A stretch of 64,000 bases of DNA from Thermoleptolyngbya sichuanensis A183 (lineage in GTDB: Bacteria > Cyanobacteriota > Cyanobacteriia > Elainellales > Elainellaceae), in assembly GCF_013177315.1 (NCBI RefSeq), contig NZ_CP053661.1, forward strand, positions 1,426,001-1,490,000. The letters run 5' to 3'. Position numbers and translations under genes: made by a program. How positions within the stretch are numbered: position 1 is the first letter of the stretch; every line of letters starts with the position of its first letter. The notes beneath the pieces were generated by a model, which worked only from the letters and a program-made list of their open reading frames with translations, was not told where the DNA came from and searched no databases. Positions 1 to 9,261 of this stretch are shown in pieces.

Positions 1-890
1 AGGTCTTTGGGAACCTGGATGGTGATTTCCACGATCTGATCGCCGCGCTTGCCGTCAATGGGATAGCCCTTGCCTGCCAGCCGCAGCTTTTGCCCTGCTT
101 TCACGCCGGGAGGAATCACCATTTTCACCGGCCCATCCAGCGTTGGTACTTCGATCGCTCCCCCCAGCACTGCTTCGCTGGGCGTTAGGGGCAGCAGACA
201 GTAGATATCTGCCCCGTCCAACTGATAGAAGGGGTGGGGCGCGATTTCGATGCGGAGAAACAGGTCGCCGCCAGACACGCCTTGCCCCTTCAGGCGAATC
301 TTTTGCCCAGTGAGCATGGCGGCGGGCATATTTACTTCGAGCGATCGCCCATCTTCCAGGCGAATCCGCTCGCGCCCGCCCGCAAAGGCCTTTTCCAGCG
401 GCACAGTCAGCCGGGCTTCGGCGTTGCGCGGTGTGGCGCGGGGAACCGTGTAGGTGGTTTTGGTAGTGCCGGGGCGGTAGGGATCGCGATCGCGCGGTGG
501 GGTTCGCGGGGCGGCGGGTTCCTCATTGCGGCGGTTCAGCAGTTGGTCTACAAAGCTGTTAAAGTCGCGAAACTGGCTGAAGTCTACTTCGTCGGGGCTG
601 CGGCTGGCGGTGCGGCTATTCCAACTGCGGGACTTGGGCGTTGCGCCACTCTGAAAGCCACCCTGCTTCCAGAAGCGGCTGAACTGGTCATACTGCGCCC
701 GCTTGCTGGCATCCGACAGAACTTCGTAGGCCTCGCCAACGTCCTTGAACTTTTCCTCTGCTTCCTTGTCGCCAGGGTTCAAGTCGGGGTGATATTGCCG
801 CGCCATCCGCCGATAGGCCTTTTTGATCTCCTCAGCCGTGGCGGTTTTGGGAATTCCGAGAATTTGATAGTAATTCCGAAAATTCTGCAT
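1..890 (-). CDS. dnaJ: DnaJ-type co-chaperone (3' part outside window)
   Basis: J-domain co-chaperone that would stimulate ATP hydrolysis by the neighbouring DnaK. Reading leftwards from the ATG at 890, the first 70 residues form a J domain with the HPD motif (YHPDLNPGD). A linker follows, then beta-sheet DnaJ C-terminal domains with glycine-rich substrate-binding sequence ([13 protein letters not shown]). There is no CxxCxGxG zinc-finger cluster between them, so this is a CbpA-like (type II) DnaJ. The gene starts 8 bases after the dnaK stop codon, with GGAGA just upstream of the ATG, so the two are almost certainly co-transcribed. The C-terminus is cut off by the window edge. Pairing of an extended DnaK with a DnaJ recalls the dnaK3-dnaJ neighbours of Synechocystis; that parallel is from family knowledge. 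Confidence 0.93.
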   Translation of the reverse strand, partial: MQNFRNYYQILGIPKTATAEEIKKAYRRMARQYHPDLNPGDKEAEEKFKDVGEAYEVLSDASKRAQYDQFSRFWKQGGFQSGATPKSRSWNSRTASRSPDEVDFSQFRDFNSFVDQLLNRRNEEPAAPRTPPRDRDPYRPGTTKTTYTVPRATPRNAEARLTVPLEKAFAGGRERIRLEDGRSLEVNMPAAMLTGQKIRLKGQGVSGGDLFLRIEIAPHPFYQLDGADIYCLLPLTPSEAVLGGAIEVPTLDGPVKMVIPPGVKAGQKLRLAGKGYPIDGKRGDQIVEITIQVPKD

Positions 891-898
891 CCGGTCTC

Positions 899-3800
899 CT
901 ACAGCCATTCGTCTTCTTCCTCATCCCAAATGCCCCGGCTGCGGGGAATCTCGCCAGTTTGCGGGCGGCGACGGGGAGTGTCGTCGCTGGGGCGACCCGT
1001 GGGACGGTTATATTCTGGCTTGTCTAGCGATTCGTCTTCGTCGGTTGGTGCTTCAGCGGGCGGGTCCTCCCAGTCTCCTGCTGGTTCGCGACGGGGGCGC
1101 TTGGGCGCGTCGTCCCACGGATCGAGACTGATGGAGTCGCGGCTGTCTGAGTCAAAACTGCCAGAGTCTGAAGTCCGCAGGTTCAGTCCTTGTCGCTCCG
1201 AGCGGCTGCGATTTTCTGGGCTGCGGTTTTCTAAGCTGCGGGTTTCTGGGCTGCGATTTTCTGGGCTGCGGGCTTCTGGGCTGCGATTCTCGGAGAAATC
1301 ATTCTGCGAAGCGTCCATTTCGCGTCCAGATTCTCGTCCCATCTCGCGGGTTCCAGGTTCGCGGCCGCGGCTGGGCCTGTCGTCCCAGCGATCGCCATTG
1401 CTGCGGGGACGGCTTTCGAGGGGGTCTGGGTCGCGGCTGCGGTCGGCGGCCTCTTCCCAGCGATCGCGGGCGGGCGGGCGGCCAGAACGCGGCTCGTCCC
1501 AGGAATCACGGCTGGCAGGACGGCTAGAGCGCGACGGCTCATCCCAGGAGTCGCGGGCGGGTCGGCTAGGGCGCTGGGGTTCGTCCCAGGAATCGCGGCT
1601 GGCCGGCCGGGCAGAACGCGGCGGCTCATCCCAGCGATCGCGGGCGGCGGGTCGCTGAGGTTCGTCCCAAGAATCGCTGGCCGGGCGGCGCGGTGGCTCG
1701 TCCCAGGAGTCGCGGCTGGCAGGACGAGCGGGGCGGCTGCTGTAGGGATTGGGGCGATCGCCGCCTCGATCATTCCAGTTTTCTCGTGCCGCAGGACGGC
1801 TGCCATACGGATCACGGGGTTCGTCCCAGGAGTCGCGGGCGGCGGGGCGGCTGCTATAGGGATCGCGGGCCGCAGGGCGGCTGCTGTAGGGATCAGGGCG
1901 ATCGCTCCAGGAATCGCGACGAACGGGCGGCCGGTCATCCCACGGGTCGCGGCGGGCCGCAGGGCGATCGTCCCACGGGTCGCGGCCGCCTCGATAGGAG
2001 GGAATTTCGTCAAACTCGTCGTCGTCGCCCAGCAGCGTCCGCTTCAGCGAGCTAAAGAAGCCCTCGTCTTCGTCGCCTCGATCAAACTGATAAACCTCCT
2101 GCTGGAGCTGATACAGCCCATCGCGCAGGTCGGCTTCGAGCGTGTCGATGCGGCGCTCATCGTTGTTGGCTAGGGCATCGCGCAGGTCTTTGATCAGCGC
2201 CTCGATCTTGCGGCGATAGGGGCTGGCAAACTGCATTCCAAAGTCTAGCGCCACCTCGCGCAACTGCCGCTCCGCCTGGTACGTTAGCGCCTCTGCCTTG
2301 GTGCGCTTTTCCACCCGTTCGCGCCGCTCCCGGTCTTGCTGGGCGTTGCGCTCTGCATCCTGGATCATCTTCTGAATTTCGGCTTCGCTGAGGGTGGATG
2401 CGCCCTGGATGGTAATGCCCTGTTCGCGGCCGGTGGTTTTGTCTACGGCGGTGACTTGCAAAATGCCGTTGGCATCGATGTCGAAGGATACCGAAATCTG
2501 GGGCACGCCGCGCGGTGCGGGGGGAATGCCCAGCAGTTTGAAGCGGCCGAGGGACTTGTTATCCGCGGCCATTTCGCGTTCGCCCTGGACGACGTGGACT
2601 TCCACCATCGTCTGGTTATTTTCAGAGGTAGAGAAGATGTCGGAGCGGCGGACGGGGATCGTGGTGTTGCGGGGGATTAGCTTTTTGGTCAGGCCGCCGA
2701 TGGTTTCTAGACCGAGGGAAATCGGGGTCACGTCTAGCAGCAGGATATCGCGCATCCCCACTTCCTGCGTCAGAATACCCGCCTGGATCGCTGCGCCGAC
2801 GGCCACGGCTTCGTCGGGGTTGACGTGTTCGCTGGGTTCCCGGTCGATGAGCGATCGCACTAGATTTTTCACCATCGGCATCCGCGTGCCGCCGCCCACC
2901 AGCACAACTTCATCAATGTCGTCTGGCGCAAGCCCCGCATCGCGCATTGCCTGCTTCAGCGGGCCGCGCATCCGGCTCAGCAGGTCGGTACACATGCCCT
3001 CGAACTGGGAGCGAGTCAGGCGCGTTTCCAGGTGCTTGGGGCCGTCTTCTGGCGTGGCGGTGATGAAGGGCAGGTTGATTTCTGTGACGCTGACCCCGGA
3101 GAGTTCAATTTTGGCTTTTTCAGCAGCTTCGGTGAGGCGCTGGAGAGACTGGCGATCGCGCCGCAGGTCGATGCCCTCCTTTTCTAAGAATTGCTCCGCC
3201 AGCCAGTCCACAATTTTTTTATCGAAATCATTGCCGCCAAGCTGGGTATCGCCGCTGGTGGCGCGGACTTCAAACACGCCATCGCCCACTTCTAGAATCG
3301 ATACGTCAAACGTGCCGCCACCCAGGTCAAACACCAGAATCACCTGACTATCGCGCCGCTCTAGCCCATAGGCCAGAGAAGCCGCCGTCGGCTCATTCAG
3401 AATTCGCAGCACCTCTAGCCCTGCAATCCGGCCTGCATCTCGCGTTGCCTGCCGCTGCGAGTCGTTGAAATAGGCGGGAACCGTGATCACCGCGCCTGTC
3501 ACCTGCTGCCCCAGATAGCGACTGGCCTCGTCCGCCAGCTTTCGCAGCACCATTGCCGAAATTTCCTCCGGCGCAAAGTCGCGCTCCAGTCGGGGGCATT
3601 TGATCTTAATATTGCCGTTCTCGTCTTTGCGGATAGTGTAAGGCACGCGCCGGGAGTCGGGGCTGACCTCGCTATAGCGTCGCCCGATAAATCGCTTCAC
3701 GCCGTAGAAGGTGTTCTGGGGATTTAGCACCGCCTGCCGCCGCGCCATCTGCCCCACCAACTGTTCGCCTTCTTTGCTAAAGCCCACGACCGATGGGGTC

Positions 3801-3904
3801 GTCCGCATTCCCTCAGCGTTGGCAATTACGACGGGCTTGCCCCCTTCCATCACGGCGACGACTGAGTTTGTAGTGCCCAGGTCTATGCCTACGACTTTGC
3901 CCAT
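899..3904 (-). CDS. dnaK: DnaK3-type Hsp70 with about 370-residue repetitive C-terminal extension
   Basis: ATP-dependent Hsp70 chaperone. The nucleotide-binding domain (about 1-385) shows the phosphate-1 loop [13 protein letters not shown] and the phosphate-2 loop [13 protein letters not shown]; the substrate-binding domain (about 385-600) follows. From about residue 638 to 825 there is a disordered region of roughly a dozen units of the type RDSWDEP or RDPWDDRP, interspersed with [10 protein letters not shown] second low-complexity part has NRSPE repeats (about 870-905) and the end is acidic (WDEEEDEWL). At 1001 residues it far exceeds ordinary DnaK (about 640) and typical cyanobacterial DnaK3 (about 770). 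I chose the ATG at 3904 because GAGGAG lies 11 bases upstream; an in-frame TTG at 3913 is too close to that site. In Synechocystis the DnaK3 extension is associated with thylakoid membranes; applying that here is inference. Confidence 0.95.
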   Translation of the reverse strand: MGKVVGIDLGTTNSVVAVMEGGKPVVIANAEGMRTTPSVVGFSKEGEQLVGQMARRQAVLNPQNTFYGVKRFIGRRYSEVSPDSRRVPYTIRKDENGNIKIKCPRLERDFAPEEISAMVLRKLADEASRYLGQQVTGAVITVPAYFNDSQRQATRDAGRIAGLEVLRILNEPTAASLAYGLERRDSQVILVFDLGGGTFDVSILEVGDGVFEVRATSGDTQLGGNDFDKKIVDWLAEQFLEKEGIDLRRDRQSLQRLTEAAEKAKIELSGVSVTEINLPFITATPEDGPKHLETRLTRSQFEGMCTDLLSRMRGPLKQAMRDAGLAPDDIDEVVLVGGGTRMPMVKNLVRSLIDREPSEHVNPDEAVAVGAAIQAGILTQEVGMRDILLLDVTPISLGLETIGGLTKKLIPRNTTIPVRRSDIFSTSENNQTMVEVHVVQGEREMAADNKSLGRFKLLGIPPAPRGVPQISVSFDIDANGILQVTAVDKTTGREQGITIQGASTLSEAEIQKMIQDAERNAQQDRERRERVEKRTKAEALTYQAERQLREVALDFGMQFASPYRRKIEALIKDLRDALANNDERRIDTLEADLRDGLYQLQQEVYQFDRGDEDEGFFSSLKRTLLGDDDEFDEIPSYRGGRDPWDDRPAARRDPWDDRPPVRRDSWSDRPDPYSSRPAARDPYSSRPAARDSWDEPRDPYGSRPAARENWNDRGGDRPNPYSSRPARPASRDSWDEPPRRPASDSWDEPQRPAARDRWDEPPRSARPASRDSWDEPQRPSRPARDSWDEPSRSSRPASRDSWDEPRSGRPPARDRWEEAADRSRDPDPLESRPRSNGDRWDDRPSRGREPGTREMGRESGREMDASQNDFSENRSPEARSPENRSPETRSLENRSPENRSRSERQGLNLRTSDSGSFDSDSRDSISLDPWDDAPKRPRREPAGDWEDPPAEAPTDEDESLDKPEYNRPTGRPSDDTPRRRPQTGEIPRSRGIWDEEEDEWL

Positions 3905-4124
3905 GCGCTGCAACGCTCCTCGCGGATTTCACCAAATGTTGAGAACTGATAACTCATTCTATCTTGCCAACGCAAGGCCCGCTGCACAGTTGATCAGCGA
4001 CTGCCCAGCGGTATCCGCGACCCGCAGGTGACGGTTTTTCCACCATTCGGATTACGGGCAGTCGGCTGTTCGCATCGCAATTCCCCCTGCAAGATAGAGG
4101 GGTTGCCAGATTTTCGCTGTTACA
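3905..4124. promoter_or_regulatory. Divergent intergenic region between dnaK and the ABC1 kinase gene
   Basis: The 220 bases between two divergently oriented genes must hold the promoters of both the dnaK-dnaJ pair (minus) and the 4125 gene (plus). GAGGAG at about 3916-3921 (read on the minus strand) is the dnaK ribosome binding site. I see no CIRCE-type inverted repeat (TTAGCACTC-N9-GAGTGCTAA), so HrcA control is not indicated. Confidence 0.5.
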
Positions 4125-6200
4125 ATGCTTAACAGAGGCGAATCTTCCCTTCATTCTGCTCTGGAACCCATGCCAACTGCTGAGACTTCCGCGACCGTCC
4201 GCCCTGATGCGGTGCTTGCTCGTCCGCTGTCGATCGAAGACCACCTCAAGTCTGCTTACGATTCGTCGGAGATGCCAGCGGTGCGCTATGACCCAATGGC
4301 GATCGCCGAATACTACAGCGCCCGTCCGCTGCAAGTGATGGGCCGAATGATTGGCATTGTGCTGCCCTTCCTTCTGCTTGCGCTGGGCTTGTGGTGGGAT
4401 AAACAGTTGGGACAGATCGAGAAGAACCAGCAGCGCCGCGCCGAGCAACTGCGCGACATTTTGACCCAGCTTGGCCCTGCTTATATCAAGATTGGGCAGG
4501 CGCTTTCTACTCGCCCAGACTTGGTGCCGCCCGCGTACCTGGAAGAACTGACGCGCCTGCAAGACCAGCTACCGCCCTTCCCCAACGAAGTGGCGTTTCA
4601 ATTTATTGAAGAGGAATTGGGCGATCGCCCTGAGAATATCTATGCCGAACTCAGCCCAGAGCCAATCGCCGCTGCCTCGCTAGGGCAGGTTTACAAAGGC
4701 AAGCTCAAGACGGGTGAGGTTGTGGCAGTGAAGGTGCAGCGTCCCGGACTGGCGGAGCGCATCACGCTCGACCTGTATATTCTGCGCCGGGCCGCGCAAT
4801 GGGCAGCGAGTACGTTTAAGCAAATCCGCAGCGACCTCGTCGGCATCATGGACGAGTTTGGGGCCCGCATCTTTGAAGAGATGGACTATACCCAGGAGGG
4901 GCGAAACGCCGAGCGGTTTGCCCAGCTTTATGGCGCAATCCCTGACATCTATGTGCCGCGTATTTACTGGGAATATACCCATCAGCGCGTGCTGACGATG
5001 GAGTGGATTAACGGCACCAAGCTCACCAAGCCGCAAGAACTGGCCGCCCAGGGCATCGATGCAGCCTATCTGGTGGAAGTGGGTGTGCAGTGTTCGCTGC
5101 GGCAGTTGCTAGAGCATGGCTTCTTTCATGCCGACCCACACCCCGGCAACCTGCTGGCCACGCCTGACGGCAAGCTGGCCTATCTAGACTTTGGCATGAT
5201 GAGCCAGGTGCAGGCTCCCCAGCGCTACGGGCTGATCGAGGCGGTGGTTCACATGGTCAACCGCGACTTTGAAGGTCTGGCGAAAGACTACGTAAAGCTG
5301 GAATTTTTGACCCCGGACACCGATCTAACCCCAATTATTCCGGCGCTGGCTGCGGTCTTTAGCAACGCACTGGGGTCGAGCGTTGCCGAACTGAACTTCA
5401 AAAGCATCACCGATCAGCTTTCCCAGGTGATGTACGACTATCCGTTCCGCGTGCCCGCCTATTACGCGCTGATCATCCGTTCGCTGGTGACGCTGGAGGG
5501 CATCGCCATCAACGTTGACCCAAATTTCAAGGTGCTGAGCAAGGCCTACCCTTATATTGCCAAGCGCCTGCTGACCGATCCGTCGCCCGAACTCCGCTCC
5601 TCGCTTAAGGATCTGCTGTTCAAAGACGGCAGCTTCCGCTGGAACCGTCTGGAAAACCTGCTGAAGAACGCCAAGGACAGCCCAGATTATGACCTGAACT
5701 ATGCGGTAGATCAGGCGTTGAACTTCCTGTTTTCCGAGCGGGGCGAGTTTATTCGCGAGTATCTGGTGGAGGAGATTGTCAAAGGGATTGACGGCTACGG
5801 GCAGATGACGATGCAGCGGCTGACCGCTACCCTGCGCGATCGCATCGGTCTGGGCAATGGTTCTGCGCCGCCACCTGCTGATTCGCAAAACCTGGAAAAC
5901 TTGAGCCGCATCCTCAACATTCTGCGCGATACGCCCGGATTTGACCCGATGCAACTCCTCCCCGTCGTGCCCAACCTGCTGCTGCGTCCCGAAACCCAGC
6001 GTATGGGCCAGCAGATTGCAGGCGGGCTGGCCCAGCGGGCCGCAGCCCGGTTTATCCGCGAGTTTTTGCTGCCTGAAGAGCCGCCTCAGCCGAATTCTTC
6101 TGCCAGCGGCCGCCTGAATCGCAACGGTAAGGTGCTGAGCAGCACAATGGGCGGCAACGGAAGCGGCAACTTGGCGCTGCCCGCCCGCCGCTCGGCATAG
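4125..6200 (+). CDS. ABC1/AarF/UbiB-family atypical protein kinase
   Basis: Membrane-associated atypical kinase/ATPase of the ABC1 family, which supports quinone and isoprenoid-lipid metabolism; cyanobacterial genomes carry several paralogues. A hydrophobic segment (about 76-94, IVLPFLLLALGLWWD) precedes the kinase-like domain. Family signatures are visible: the KxGQ motif in YIKIGQALSTRPD, the VAVKVQRPG lysine strand, FFHADPHPGN as catalytic loop and YLDFGMM as metal-binding DFG. The length of 691 fits cyanobacterial members with a helical C-terminal extension. A second in-frame ATG (residue 16, MPTAETSATV) is an alternative start. The gene stands alone and is followed by a strong inverted repeat at 6271-6318. 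The exact substrate cannot be read from sequence. Confidence 0.93.
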   Translation: MLNRGESSLHSALEPMPTAETSATVRPDAVLARPLSIEDHLKSAYDSSEMPAVRYDPMAIAEYYSARPLQVMGRMIGIVLPFLLLALGLWWDKQLGQIEKNQQRRAEQLRDILTQLGPAYIKIGQALSTRPDLVPPAYLEELTRLQDQLPPFPNEVAFQFIEEELGDRPENIYAELSPEPIAAASLGQVYKGKLKTGEVVAVKVQRPGLAERITLDLYILRRAAQWAASTFKQIRSDLVGIMDEFGARIFEEMDYTQEGRNAERFAQLYGAIPDIYVPRIYWEYTHQRVLTMEWINGTKLTKPQELAAQGIDAAYLVEVGVQCSLRQLLEHGFFHADPHPGNLLATPDGKLAYLDFGMMSQVQAPQRYGLIEAVVHMVNRDFEGLAKDYVKLEFLTPDTDLTPIIPALAAVFSNALGSSVAELNFKSITDQLSQVMYDYPFRVPAYYALIIRSLVTLEGIAINVDPNFKVLSKAYPYIAKRLLTDPSPELRSSLKDLLFKDGSFRWNRLENLLKNAKDSPDYDLNYAVDQALNFLFSERGEFIREYLVEEIVKGIDGYGQMTMQRLTATLRDRIGLGNGSAPPPADSQNLENLSRILNILRDTPGFDPMQLLPVVPNLLLRPETQRMGQQIAGGLAQRAAARFIREFLLPEEPPQPNSSASGRLNRNGKVLSSTMGGNGSGNLALPARRSA

Positions 6201-6227
6201 GCGATCGCCCGCTGATGCAGCGACCAA

Positions 6228-6318
6228 CCTTGTAAGACGAACTTGTAAAGCTAACTTGTAGGACGAACTTGTAAGACGAACCGGAGCAATCCGGTTTGTT
6301 CCCTCCGGTTCGTCTTAC
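6228..6318. repeat. Direct repeats ending in a 16-bp perfect stem-loop
   Basis: Several imperfect copies of CTTGTAAGACGAA (6230-6283) lead into an inverted repeat: GTAAGACGAACCGGAG at 6271-6286 pairs perfectly with 6303-6318, leaving a 16-base loop. It lies between the 3' ends of two convergent genes, so it may terminate or stabilise both transcripts. There is no clean U-tract, so it is not a textbook intrinsic terminator. Confidence 0.7.
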
Positions 6319-6333
6319 GGGATTACGCAAGGC

Positions 6334-6738
6334 TCAGAACGTTGCGGGATGCCCCGACTCGTGCAAGATGAGGCGGTTGCCATCGGGATCGTAGGCATAG
6401 GCTTCGCGGCCGTGGAAGTCAGTGATGATGGGGCTGGCGGGGCGCGGGGGAGCAGCGGCGATCGCGCTGTGGGCAGCCTCTACAGCGGCGATCGCCTGCT
6501 CTAGATTATCCACCTCCAGGCACAGGCTCATAGCACCGCCTGAGGAGGCTGCAAACTCTCCGGCGTGTTCCTGTCTAGGCTGAAAGATGCCAAACCGAAA
6601 CAGACCGATCTGGAATTCGACATAGGTGTTGGGAAACTCGAACGATGGAGCGATGTCGAGGAGCGTCCGGTAGAACTGCCGCAGCCGTGCCAGATTGGGC
6701 GAGGACAGGGTGAGCGTGGCGTAGTCGGTGTAGAGCAT
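6334..6738 (-). CDS. VOC-superfamily (glyoxalase/bleomycin-resistance-like) protein
   Basis: A small protein of 134 residues with the paired beta-alpha-beta-beta-beta modules of the vicinal-oxygen-chelate fold: an N-terminal module (LTLSSPNLARLRQFYRTLL) and a C-terminal module ending in the typical AYAYDPDGNRLILHE. The terminal DPDGN and Glu are usual in the metal-binding half of the family. Substrate is not deducible; members include glyoxalases, dioxygenases and drug-binding proteins. The gene is monocistronic, converging on the 4125 kinase gene. Confidence 0.85.
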   Translation of the reverse strand: MLYTDYATLTLSSPNLARLRQFYRTLLDIAPSFEFPNTYVEFQIGLFRFGIFQPRQEHAGEFAASSGGAMSLCLEVDNLEQAIAAVEAAHSAIAAAPPRPASPIITDFHGREAYAYDPDGNRLILHESGHPATF

Positions 6739-6862
6739 AATTCTCCTGAAAAAGCATTAAAAAACAGCTACTAAAGGGAGGTATCGTAGCAGAGATTTGG
6801 TCGGATTGATCAACTCAGATTCAAAATTTAAAAACCGTCTGAAATTGTCTGGAAAATCTCTA

Positions 6863-7027
6863 AGAGGGTGTTTGAAAAGGTATCGCCTGTAGTGTTAAGC
6901 ACTCAGAGATCCCCCCTAGCCCCCCTTAAAAAGGGGGGAAACCGCCTTAAAGTCCCCCTTTTTAAGGGGGATTTAGGGGGATCTTGCACGCTTTGCTACA
7001 AACAGTAGAACTTCTCAAACATCCTCT
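6863..7027. mobile_element. MITE-like palindromic element, copy 1 (GGGGGATTTAGGGGGATC family)
   Basis: A 165-bp element with imperfect terminal inverted repeats: AGAGGGTGTTTGAAAAG at 6863-6879 against CTTCTCAAACATCCTCT at 7011-7027. The inside is strongly palindromic (GATCCCCCC ... CCTTAAAAAGGGGGG ... CCCCCTTTTTAAGGGGG ... GGGGGATC). A related element sits at 18558-18713. It has no coding capacity. Its right terminus reaches into the stop codon of the kinase gene at 7026-9059. Confidence 0.8.
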
Positions 7028-9059
7028 AAAACACGTCGTCCGGAAGCTGCCACAAACGCACGGTGCTAAATCCTTTGCCCGTAGCAATGGTTCTCCAGTC
7101 GGGGCTGACGACCGCATGGTCAAGGGGCGCTCCTTCGCCTGCGAAGATGTGGGTGGGTTTTCCAGTCACCAAATCCCACAGCGTCAGTTGCCCTTCGGCA
7201 TCGCTGCTAAGCAGGGTTCTGCCATCGCCGCGCACCGCCAGCGTGTTAATAAACCCAGCCGATCCCGTCAGCGGTTTGCCCTGTTCGCCTGTCTCCAGGT
7301 TCCAGCGATAGATAGTTCGATCTGTGCCGCCTGCCAACACCTCAACACCATCCGGCGTAAAGGCGATCGCATTGATGACTCCAGTAAATCCGCTGAGCGT
7401 TCGTCGCTGCGTTCCAGATCTGAGATCCCAGACCATCAGAGTTATATCTGTGCCCCCGCTGACGATCGTGCGGGCATCGGGGCTAACGGCGATCGCATTG
7501 ATGAACCCGTCATGTTCCTCTAGGGTGTGGATCGGCTGCCCCGTTGTCAGGTTCCAGGTTCGCACCGTGCCATCCGCGCTGCCGCTGATCAGCGTTCCAT
7601 CCGAGGCGATCGCCAGCGCGTTGACCGCGTTCGTGTGCCCGACCAGCGTATGTCGGATTGTGCCGCTGGGCAGATCCCAGATCAAAATTTGATTATCTGC
7701 GCCGCCGCTCGCCAGCGTTTGTCCATTGCCGCTTAGCACCACCGCATTCACGTAGCTGCTGTGTCCCTTGAGGGTGCGGAGGGGCTGCCCGGTGGCCACG
7801 TCCCACAGGATAATCTGATGGTCTGCGCCACAGGTGATTAACCGCTGCCCGTCTGGTGTGAACACGGCATGGTTGATGAATCCGGTGTGTCCTGTGAGGG
7901 TGGCGCTGGAGACGAGCGGCTGTACCGCAACGATTCCACCACTGAACTGCTGATAAGCCCGCCAGCCGCCCCAGCCCGCCAGCCCAATCAGCAGCGCTGT
8001 GGCACTGCTCCAAAGCCAGGGATACTTCCAGCGAAACGGGGTGTGCTGGGTCTGGGTCTGCGCGGGCTGAAGCTGGGTCGTTCTGGGCGATGAGGGACTT
8101 TCGGCGGGCCGTGCAGCAAGAGCCTGGATGCGGGGCAGGTTGCTGGGTGGGGCGATCGCCGCCAGGTCTTCCAGAATCTCGCGGGTGCTACTGGGGCGAT
8201 CGCTCGCTTTGGGCGCGATCAGACGGTCAATAAAATCGGCAAACGGCTCCGACACCTGCGGCGCAAACTGCCGCCAGCGGAAGCTATTGTCGTGGGGATT
8301 GTAGATGTCAGGATCGGTCGGTTGCTTACCCGTCAGCAGGTAAATAAACGTCCACCCCAGCGCGTAAAAGTCGGACTGGGGAACTGCTTGCCCCCTTTCC
8401 TGCTCTGGCGGCGTGTAGCCTGCGGAGCTAATGCGGGTCACGCCTTCGGAGCCGCCTAGCTGTGCTAGATAAGTTGCGGTCATCTCGCGCACCGCGCCAA
8501 AGTCCACCAGCACCAACTGCCCATTCGACCGCAGCATGATATTTTCGGGCTTGATATCCCGGTGAAAATAGTTACGCTCATGCACCAGATGCAGCACCTC
8601 CGTCAGTTGCCGCATCCACCTTCGCGCCTGCGCCTCGCTGATGCCGTGGTTACCCTGCTGCCGCATCCATTCCCGCAGGTTGGGCCCGTCGATTTTTTCC
8701 ATAATGATGCAGTGCAGCGGCGACTCGCTGCCGCGCGGCAAAAACTGGAAGTAGCCATCTGGCTCAATCGCAGGCACACCGGGATGGCGCAACTGGCTCA
8801 GCACCACGGCCTCTCGCTGAAACAGGGCGACGGCCTTGCTGTGGCCGCTGTGGATTTCCTTCAGCGCCTTGAGGATTTTGGGCACGTTGCGTTCGTAGGC
8901 TTCGTACACCTGCCCAAAGCCGCTTTTGTCGCTAATTAGCCGCATGACGCGATAGCGCTCCCGCAGCACCAGATCCGACCCGCAGCTTTGGCAAAAGCGG
9001 CTGCCGTCGTTGCCGGGGTGATTGGGTTCAGTGCACTGGGGATTGATGCAGAGGCTCAT
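7026..9059 (-). CDS. Serine/threonine protein kinase with transmembrane helix and seven WD40 repeats
   Basis: Hanks-type signalling kinase. I start it at the ATG at 9059 (MSLCINPQC), giving 677 residues, because this begins a CxxxxC...CxxCG zinc-ribbon-like segment common at the N-terminus of cyanobacterial kinases; the upstream 43 codons look like non-coding read-through. Kinase motifs: glycine loop SGFGQVYEAY, lysine in LKALKEI, HRDIKPEN catalytic loop, VDFGAVRE and the PPE segment GYTPPEQ. A Pro/Gln-rich linker and one hydrophobic helix (WLWSSATALLIGLAGWGGW) follow. Seven consecutive WD40 units (GH...D.Q.ILWD) then make a complete predicted propeller, probably outside the cytoplasm if the helix spans the membrane. 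The last codon and stop lie at the edge of a MITE. Confidence 0.94.
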   Translation of the reverse strand: MSLCINPQCTEPNHPGNDGSRFCQSCGSDLVLRERYRVMRLISDKSGFGQVYEAYERNVPKILKALKEIHSGHSKAVALFQREAVVLSQLRHPGVPAIEPDGYFQFLPRGSESPLHCIIMEKIDGPNLREWMRQQGNHGISEAQARRWMRQLTEVLHLVHERNYFHRDIKPENIMLRSNGQLVLVDFGAVREMTATYLAQLGGSEGVTRISSAGYTPPEQERGQAVPQSDFYALGWTFIYLLTGKQPTDPDIYNPHDNSFRWRQFAPQVSEPFADFIDRLIAPKASDRPSSTREILEDLAAIAPPSNLPRIQALAARPAESPSSPRTTQLQPAQTQTQHTPFRWKYPWLWSSATALLIGLAGWGGWRAYQQFSGGIVAVQPLVSSATLTGHTGFINHAVFTPDGQRLITCGADHQIILWDVATGQPLRTLKGHSSYVNAVVLSGNGQTLASGGADNQILIWDLPSGTIRHTLVGHTNAVNALAIASDGTLISGSADGTVRTWNLTTGQPIHTLEEHDGFINAIAVSPDARTIVSGGTDITLMVWDLRSGTQRRTLSGFTGVINAIAFTPDGVEVLAGGTDRTIYRWNLETGEQGKPLTGSAGFINTLAVRGDGRTLLSSDAEGQLTLWDLVTGKPTHIFAGEGAPLDHAVVSPDWRTIATGKGFSTVRLWQLPDDVF

Positions 9060-9261
9060 AGCGTCGGGCGGTGATGCATCCTGGGAGGGGTTGGGGCTTA
9101 AAGGGATTGTCTGGGGGTGTCTGAAGCAAAACGGTTTTTCCCCAATCAACCTCAGACGCGGTGTTTTCCGGTGTCCACGATCCAGCACTTACCAGAATAC
9201 TGTACTGCTTCGCGGGTGGCTCCTGACCCTGAACCCCTAACCCTTGACCCCGTGCTATAGC

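Noticed and set aside
234-1658. A 474-codon plus-strand frame across dnaJ and the dnaK tail
   Set aside because: Its Ser/Arg repeats are only the reverse reading of the W-D-E repeats of DnaK3.
2394-3347. A 317-codon plus-strand frame opposite dnaK
   Set aside because: It lies wholly antisense to the well-conserved Hsp70 core; its Ser/Arg-rich composition is that of a reverse-strand shadow in GC-rich DNA.
5325-6227. A 300-codon minus-strand frame opposite the ABC1 kinase
   Set aside because: Antisense to conserved kinase sequence with no motif of its own.
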